A stretch of 64,000 nucleotides of DNA from Saururus chinensis (lineage: Eukaryota; Streptophyta; Magnoliopsida; Piperales; Saururaceae): the NCBI GenBank assembly GCA_035235625.1, contig CP141144.1, positions 32,734,014 through 32,798,013 on the forward strand. The letters run 5' to 3'. Positions 57,391 to 64,000 of the stretch are shown here, in pieces. The stretch's first letter is position 1, and each line of letters opens with the position of its first letter. The translations under genes were made by a program, and so were the position numbers. The notes under the pieces are model-generated. The model had not been told where the DNA came from and searched no databases. It saw nothing but the letters and a program-made list of their open reading frames with translations.

Positions 57391-58707
57391 TGATCATTTA
57401 TATTTAAACACTTTGTAAGTGTACAAGGTAGTTGTAGTAGGATAAGTCTTTAAGGGTTGTCGAACCTTAGGGATGAATGAATTTTTTACTAAATCAAAGT
57501 GAAGAATTTGTTAATTAAAAACTAAAAGAACTTAAACTTTAAATTAAGCAAAGTAAATAGTCAACTAATTTAAAAGGAAGAGATCAATATAATAGAAATT
57601 ATTTAGGAAATTGAATCCACTATAGAACCATAATAATTTATTAACCTTTAATCTAAATCTCGTATGAATATGAACAAGTATTCTCAGCTACATGCTAGAA
57701 TTAATTCATAAAAAATTATTAATTAAATTCATTGTATGGCCTATCTTCGACAATAGCACTAATCATCTACACTAAACTAAATATAGGCATGACTCGTCTA
57801 ATCATAGTATAACTCATCGAATTCATTAATCATATGAACATTAAAACTATTTTATGATTATCTCATCTAAATCACAAAAACTAGAATCAATGTAAATATC
57901 AAAACCACATCAATCTATCATCTACAAGATAATAAATCAACATAGATTTCAATAAACATAAAATACTCTTCCGTTAAATAGAATATTCTTATCATACAAT
58001 TGACATTATTCACAACTGAGTTCTAAATTAAAAAAAAAAGAAACTAAAACTTATCCATAGCTTCATCAACCCCTATTTAAAAGAAAAATCTAGCCTTGCA
58101 TTGTAGAAGAAAGCTCTTGAATCTTCATTAAAAACTTTGAATGTTCTTCTCCCTTCTTCTCTTCAGAAAATCCAAAGTTATTATTCAATTTTGAGCCAAA
58201 TATATCAACTCCTATTTAAAAGAAAAATCTAGCCTTGCATTGTAGAAGAAAGCTCTTGAATCTTAATTAAAAGCTTTGAATGTTCTTCTCCCTTCTTCTC
58301 TTCAGAAAATCCAAAGTTATTATTCAATTTTGAGCCAAATATGTCTTTATGAAGGCATAAGAATCATAAGAGGAAGTCTAATATGAAAAAAACTCAAAAT
58401 TGGCTCAAAATAGGAAACCGCACGTTATCCCGTTCGAACGCCCTTTATACCCTTTCGAATGGATGTACTATTTTTCTTTTTTTCAAAATCACGTGTACCC
58501 GATCGAACACCAGTACACCTCATTCGAACAGCCATGAAGAATTCGCACACAATTAATACAAGTAAACCAATTTACTTCAAAACATCATGCATGTCTTTCA
58601 TAACGTAATTAACCATAATTCTTAATTATTTAAACAATACTAACTCTAAAATAAAACTAGATAGTAGAATAATTAAGGGTAAAATAACATACAAATTATT
58701 CTTATCA
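57391..58707 (-). repeat. Probable LTR of a Tat/Athila-like element (H), minus orientation
   Basis: The minus-strand start is TGATAAGAATAATT at 58707, right after a GGGGGTATTT purine-rich tract, the usual 3' junction in this group. Toward its end it has tagttgtagtaggataagtc and ggttgtcgaaccttaggga, a common tail in such LTRs. The exact left end (perhaps 57413, TGTAAGTG) is not certain. It contains a 139-bp tandem duplication and GTTCGAAC-type words. No gene. Confidence 0.55.
58065..58342. repeat. 139-bp tandem duplication
   Basis: Copies at 58065-58203 and 58204-58342 run from atcaac to gccaaatat. They are nearly identical (about three differences), so the duplication is recent compared with the surrounding decay. 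Confidence 0.95.
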
Positions 58708-59560
58708 AATACCCCCAAACATATATTTTGCCAGTCCTTGAGTAGAACAAAACAAAACAACTAATCTAGAAAAATAAATAAATGCCACTTTCGTAGGGAA
58801 TAACGATTGCATTTAGCATATGTAACAAGCATATCTTATGTGACACATTAACCAAGCACATTAAAGTTCACTAACTGGAAACATTAACAATGACAATCTT
58901 TCATCCTTAATAGCTCATAATAAAACCCCATGTAATAGCCTTCAAAATTCAATTAAATTTAGGAAGTAAGAGCATAATATTCCACAAAATATGACTCTTG
59001 CAATACTTAGTTTTATTAAGCTTTCTAAATAGTCCGTGTAACAAGCGTTAGGCCAGTGTCCCTAATATAGTTGGCTCAAGCCACTAGTGTTGAAACACAC
59101 TTCACGCTTAATAATTCAAACTATAAAGGCTACAAAATCAAGCAAGTCATAAAAAAATTTATCTCAACTTTTCACCTTTTGACACGATCCCTAATGCTTG
59201 CCTGGGCACAAGGCCCGGTTACTTAGTGAAAGGAGAAACAAACTTTTACACTTTTTTTCTTTATTTTTTTTTCAATCTATCATTTTTTTCTCTTCTTTTT
59301 TTATATTTTTTTTCATTCCTTTTTTCATCAATTTTTATCATTTTTATCAAGTGTGTGAAATGTGGTTTAAAAATATAAGCACAATTATCCTAGATAAAGA
59401 AAATAAAACAGAAATTACTCACTCAATCGCTTTCATCACTTACTTAATTACTGGAACTTTCTTCGTGAAATTCATCTCTATGAAAATAGGTATATGCTTT
59501 TAAAAGAAAATAAGCGATTAAAACAACACCAAAAAAATGAAATAAATAATGAAGTAAAAA
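58708..59560 (-). other. 3' untranslated region of element H (minus orientation)
   Basis: Non-coding. It shares, in inverted order, several words with 59600-60464: tttagcatatg.aacaag, cactaag, gtcaaaaggt, and the cttgagtag / ctcgaggac-ag.aaaa block next to the LTR. This resembles the long 3' region of Tat/Athila elements. The T-rich ORF at 59198-59503 is low complexity, not a gene. Confidence 0.5.
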
Positions 59561-60464
59561 AATAAGAGAATGAAAAAATATTTGTAAAGAGTTAAAACAA
59601 TTAAAGTCTATCTATTGAGTAGATTGGGACTCAGTGTGCCTCACTAAGCATAGGGTCTTCGAGTCAAAAGGTAGAGTTGACTAATTTATGACATGCATAG
59701 CCTCGAAGCCTATTTGGTTCAAGTTATTAAGCCTGAGAGATGCTTTAACACCTAGTGCCCTGAGCCAATTGGATTGGGAGTCACTTGCCTACGACTTATT
59801 ACATGGATCTTGTAGAAAACTTAAGAAGGTTAAGCCTTACACATGTCATGTGAGATGAGAATAAAATTCTATTAGGACATTATGCAATTATATCCTGAAT
59901 GGGTTGTCAAGTGATCTAGGGTATTTTACTTTTTTAAGAAAGGTTTTGCTTGATTTTCTATTATGATCTTTTGAAGATGAATGAGTGTCACTGTCTATTT
60001 TTTAGTGTAAAAATTAAAATTGCTTAGTGGACATGAGACACATTGAGTTGTTTGATTCACGAGATTGGGATTGCATAATTACTTGACAATGTTTGTTTTT
60101 AAAAACTATTATGTATGTATGAGTACTTGCCACCAATATGAAATTGTCAGAATGAATTATTGTTTCAGAAGGCAAGTTGTATTATGTATGAAGTCACATG
60201 CTTAGGAGGATTTGATTTGTAAATAATTTATGGTTTTAATTTTAATTTTTCCTTTATCTTTTTATTTTGAATTTTATGGGTAGATTTACTGTAAACCCTC
60301 ACGAGACTATGACTCATCCACTAGTGTAAGCTAGGGGTTTAAAGACTTGTTGCATATGCTAAATGTAATCGAGATTTTGTGCAAAAGTGGAGTAGTTAGT
60401 TTTGTTTCTATTATTTTTATTTTAATTTTGCTCGAGGACTAGCAAAAAGTAGGTTTGAGGTATT
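59561..60464 (+). other. 3' untranslated region of an E element (plus orientation)
   Basis: Non-coding, ending in ctcgaggactagcaaaaagt then aggtttgaggtatt, a purine-rich tract directly before the E LTR. It is related to the inverted region on its left. Together with the LTR it is the 3' end of an element whose coding part is gone. Confidence 0.55.
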
Positions 60465-61824
60465 TGATGCACTAAAATAATGTTTAATTATATATTTTCC
60501 AATCTTGAAATTGTAATCCAATTTTTGTGTTAATTCATTACTTATACGTGTAATTTATATATGTAATAGGTGAGCTGGGCCTCCGTTGTGTTTACATGTC
60601 AAAATGAGCTTCGATAGGATCCAAGTGGAAGAGGAAGTGAATCCCAACTACCTAAAGCTATTCAAAGGTCAAGAATGGGCTCTTAATGGTCTAAATATGC
60701 ATTGAATGGTTAAACACAACCTTATGGACCCATTAGATTTCAGATTTGCATTAAGAGAAGGAAGAAGTTAATTTGGACAAATAGATATAGCCATAGTATT
60801 TTAGTCATATCTTTTTATGTAAAATTTCGATCGATATGATTCTTATGGAATTAAAAAGTAGACTACTGTGGCTACAATCACTATTGAAGGAATAAATTCA
60901 TAATTCAGAAGATATATTGGTCAAATTTGACATGTAAAGGGACAACTAGTTAAGTAACCCAAGGCCAACACATGGAGGATCTTTTCACTAGTTATTGAAT
61001 AAATCATTGATTTATTTGATTATTTTAAAATCTAATCATTTCTAAAGAAGCAACCACTCAAGCAATTAATCAGGATGTAATCAAGGGATATGATTGGACC
61101 TTCGCCTTTGAGGAAACCCCTTCTACTCCTATAAATAGAGGAGTGGATGTGGTAGAGGCATCATTCCCTCATCTTTGGAGCTTTCTTAACCTATTTTTCT
61201 TTTCTTCATTTATAACTTTTGTTTAGTTTTATTGTAATGATTTTCTAAGCTCACTAGCTAATGCTAGAGGTGATTTGTAGCAATATAATAGAATTATATT
61301 TATGTTTCATCAATGGTTTCAAGTATATAATGGCTATTTGAAGTGATATTTATTTAATATTGTTTATGTTCTTGTTTTTTTGTGATTTTGACGCATAAGA
61401 TGCTTGAAGGCTCTCCTTAATCCTTTGTCATTTTGATACATAGAACTCTTAAATAAATAATTATTTTTATCTTTCATCTATCTAAAGTATTTCTTATCTT
61501 TATTTTTGCTTTTAATGTTCATATCTTCCGATTAGACAGAATCTTTATTCAATTCAAACTGAGATAACATAACACATGAAGAACATCACTAGATGTTACA
61601 ATGACCTTTCATGCCTTCGTGTTTTCTCTTATTGATTTCTTACATTTTTATTGCCTCAATACTCTTCTACTCTTTCTCTCTTAATTTTTCTTTCCTCTTT
61701 TTTTTGTAATTATTTTATTTGTTGCACAAGGATTTCCCTATGGATTGACTTTGTCTACTACAATTGACAAGTAAAATAAATCTGAATTTGACTTATTCAT
61801 AGTCTTTGTTTAGACGTAACAACA
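60465..61824 (+). repeat. 3' LTR of an E element
   Basis: 1360 bp, TGATGCACTAA to GACGTAACAACA. It matches the reverse complement of 10689-11919. Flanks GTATT and TTTAC do not match, as expected if the 5' part of the element is missing. Confidence 0.85.
61130..61138 (+). promoter_or_regulatory. TATA box of the E LTR
   Basis: TATAAATAG, about 665 bp into the LTR, followed by aggagtgg; conserved with 11381-11387. Confidence 0.55.
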
Positions 61825-62060
61825 TTTACACATGGAATGGTAATCTAACTGAAGAGTAACCGATGTGGCGGCAAGTCTCCTAAAGCTAATTCCTCATACA
61901 CCGAGTAAGGGAGTAAATTGATGCTTGCACCAAGTTTTTGGTGCGCTTTATGGATGGAGTGATCGCCTATTTCACAAGAAATAGTGGGCACTTCATGGTC
62001 CTTATACCTCGGTAGGGTGTCAAACTTTAAAAAAAAAAACTAACTTGCTTGGTGAGAGAG
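61825..62060 (-). pseudogene. Protease region remnant (Tat/Athila-like), cut by the E LTR
   Basis: On the minus strand the sequence gives KFDTLPRYKDHEVPTIS, CEIGDHSIH, then LGASINLLPYSVYEELALGD. LGAS(I/V)NLLPYSVY is the conserved retropepsin segment of Tat/Athila elements. The Asp of the active site, normally just before LGAS, reads as Lys here. The frame runs into the E LTR end at 61824. Confidence 0.7.
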
Positions 62061-63775
62061 ACTTTCTTAGACACATGTGTCTTGGATTTATGCTTATGAG
62101 TGCATAGGTCTTTGAGGAACTTAGCATAAGCAGGTACTTGCTTAATGGCATCTAAGAAGGGGAGATTAATTTGGTTTATTTAAAAGTCCCAAGAATCTCA
62201 TTCATCCTAGCCGTGTTTTTTTAAATTGTAGGGCCATATTAAGACACTAAGGAAAAGGTGCCCTAAGATATAAGATACCTCACAAGTAGTCTTAGACTAT
62301 GGCTCTGAGGAAGGGGTAGGAGAGACAAACTCCTTTACTTTTGGCTCACTATCTTACTGATGAGGCTCATTAGAGGCGGGATTCTCTAACTCTTCATTCA
62401 TGGTACCCAAGGAATAACCTTCAACCTGATTGTCAATGTGTCGACGACTCCTAAGGGTAGTTATGGACTGAAATTATTCATTAGAGGAAGGGACTCCCTC
62501 TACTCAAAATTGACCTTTTGGGTTTTGTAAAGGCTAACTTGGCAATGTACCTGTCTCTCACTTATTGATAGCATTGGCTAATTGTCCAATTTGTACTTCT
62601 AGCTTTACTATAGATTTTGTGTAGTGTGAAGGAGTTCCGATTGAATTGAAGGCATTGTAGGGCACTCAAGACCTTTTATTCAAAAATTGGACTCCTACTA
62701 GGTAGGACATATGGAGGTTGGTGGAGAGGGACTGCTGGAACTTGGAATGATTGCCTAGGGGGTTGGTCTGTTTTGTGCTCGCCAAGAAAAGTTTGGGTGA
62801 TTCCTCCACCCAAGGTTATATGTGTTTGAAAATAGATTGTTCTCAGCCCTAGGGAAAGATTGGGTGGCATTTAGATGATCTTGGTCATGCTCAGGAAATT
62901 GAGAGGCAAAGGGACAGTTCATGATAGTATGGGCTGGGCTAAGACATATCGTGCATGCATCTTGAGTGAAGGGAGTGGGTTGATGGGTTGCAGTCATAAG
63001 GAGGTCCAACTTCCCACTTAAAGTATCAACTTTGGAGGAGAGGTCTAATGGGTTTTTTACTTCAAACAAGCCACCCCTAGAGGAGACATTGTTCAAGGTA
63101 GATACTCTCATTTCTATTTAACGCAGCATGCAGCATATTGAAGAGAATTCTCACTCCAGTCCTCAAAAATTTTCCATGTCTCATTTTTATTTTTTTAGCA
63201 AAAAGGTACCACCACAACATGCATCAACAAGATGGTAGTAAGATCCTCATAAAAATATTGCACTATTTGCCACTTAGGGACAGCATGATGGGGACACCTC
63301 CTAAGAAGGTCCTTCAGTCTATGCTAACTCTCATGAAATTGTTCGGTGGGAAGTTTGGCAAAAGTTGTTTTGTCCATTCTTATTTTGTTGGTCTTACCTA
63401 TCGGGAATTACTTTTTAAGGATCTCTTGTTGTATTTGGGCCCATGTTGTGATGGTGTCTGGCTCTAATGATTGAAGCCATTCTTTAGCTTTATCTTTCAA
63501 TGTTAAAGGAAAAAGCCAAAATTTGAAAGCCTTATTAGTTAAGTTTGAGAGCTTGAAGTTGTGCATAGTTCCAAGAAGTCATTTAGTTGCCTATATAGGT
63601 TTTCATTGTTAAGCCCATAAAAGGACGGCAACATTTGAATAACATTGGGCTTAATTTCATAATTTTGACCAGTGAATGCTCGCAACCTAATGCATGAAAG
63701 AGAGGTATACTCGTTGGGAGTGTAATACTCCCTTAGTGCTTTGAGTGGTGCATCTACTAACTAATGTTCAGCCAT
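62061..63775 (-). pseudogene. Gag pseudogene, Tat/Athila-like
   Basis: The likely start is the ATG at 63775 (MAEH, then a stop), followed by the gag head LREYYTPNEYTSLSC, then QMLPSFYGLNNENLY and DFLELCTT, and the core FPLTLKDKAKEWLQSLEPD with TTWAQIQQEILKK near 63530-63430. After frameshifts, the open run 63111-62755 has a knuckle-like CTICLSPAHTIMNC and then NTYNLGWRNHPNFSWR, a motif typical of this lineage. Bases 62060-62670 are a Pro/Glu-rich linker with stops. The element continues leftward only as the protease remnant. Confidence 0.8.
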
Positions 63776-64000
63776 GATGATGGGAAATGTAGTAGTAGAT
63801 ATAGTAGAAGTGGTGGAAATTTTGAGAGAGTGTGTAGGGATGTAGGTAGAGGGCAACTTAACCTTCCTAGGTGTCCACTCGGGCTCAAGTTCAAATGGTG
63901 CTAATAGGGGAAGCAAGGAGCGATGACCACACATACACTACAAACACACCACACAATTTGAAGCATAAAAAGGGAAAGAGTAAGAAAAAAAACTAACGAA
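63776..64000 (-). other. Upstream of the Tat/Athila-like gag, running off the window
   Basis: An upstream in-frame stretch (SLLPLLAPFELEPEWTPRK) may be an N-terminal extension of the gag or leader sequence. Nothing else is seen before the window edge. Confidence 0.35.

Noticed and set aside
59198..59503. 101-residue Phe-rich ORF looking like a membrane protein
   Set aside because: It is the translation of a poly-T run in an element 3' region; low complexity explains the hydrophobicity.
60465..61824. E LTR at 60.5-61.8 kb as a solo LTR
   Set aside because: Flanking 5-mers do not match and a purine tract plus 3' region lies directly to its left, so it is a 3' LTR of a truncated element.
1..64000. 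A host protein gene, tRNA or rRNA
   Set aside because: I looked for plausible exon-like coding stretches outside retroelement domains and for obvious RNA gene signatures and found none; the tRNA-like words are primer-binding sites.

Overview
This window reads as nuclear DNA of a flowering plant (probably a dicot with a repeat-rich genome; the species cannot be told from sequence alone). It is AT-rich. I found no host gene, tRNA, rRNA or CRISPR. Nearly everything assignable is LTR-retrotransposon sequence plus one CACTA-type DNA-transposon end. Almost all coding blocks carry stops and frameshifts, so the proteins are pseudogenes.

Family names used below are mine. A is a short-LTR (about 0.3 kb) Ty3/gypsy chromovirus, Reina-like. 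B is a long-LTR (about 3.45 kb) chromovirus, Tekay/Del-like. C is a Ty1/copia-like family seen only as its gag (UBN2 domain, CCHC knuckle, coiled coil) and flanks. D has a 3.4 kb LTR starting TGTAACATCC. E has a 1.2-1.4 kb LTR starting TGATGCACT. F is a gypsy element whose LTR starts TGTAACATTC. G is a 2.2 kb LTR with ends TGTAACGACCCG. H is a set of Tat/Athila-like remnants.

Layout of 1-35.3 kb, a set of nested insertions that can be ordered by 5-bp target-site duplications (TSDs). A C element (1-2865, 12523-12909, 35072-35330, + strand) was hit by an A element (2866-12517, - strand, TSD CTTAT) and by a B element (12915-35066, - strand, TSD AAAAG). The A element was later hit by a B solo LTR (3109-6347, TSD TAAAT/CAAAT) and an E solo LTR (10689-11919, TSD CCTGG). 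The B element was hit by a G solo LTR (13553-15789, TSD ATAAG), by a D LTR in its pol (20373-23787, no TSD but a 67-bp flank repeat), and by a second, younger A element in its 5' LTR (26940-31907, TSD GTAAG).

Layout of 35-64 kb. Two inverted C copies (35.3-38.2 and 38.8-40.27 kb) are followed by a truncated D LTR (40271-43497) carrying an A solo LTR (40852-41214, TSD GTATG). Next come a CACTA-type end with a field of small palindromes and a purine tract (43498-44738), more C sequence (44.75-45.3), a weak decayed ORF (46.4-47.3), and an F element (47411-57390) whose 5' LTR is split by an inverted F LTR. The window closes with tail-to-tail H/E remnants (57.4-61.8) and a Tat/Athila-like gag-protease pseudogene (61.8-63.9, - strand).

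Most notable beyond ordinary repeat annotation: short CG-containing palindromic words (GATCGATC, GTTCGAAC types) inside the LTRs of otherwise unrelated families; divergent 46-bp repeat arrays in the two D LTRs; a D LTR flanked by a 67-bp repeat instead of a TSD; and a field of about 30-nt hairpins at the CACTA end. No clearly new coding system was found.
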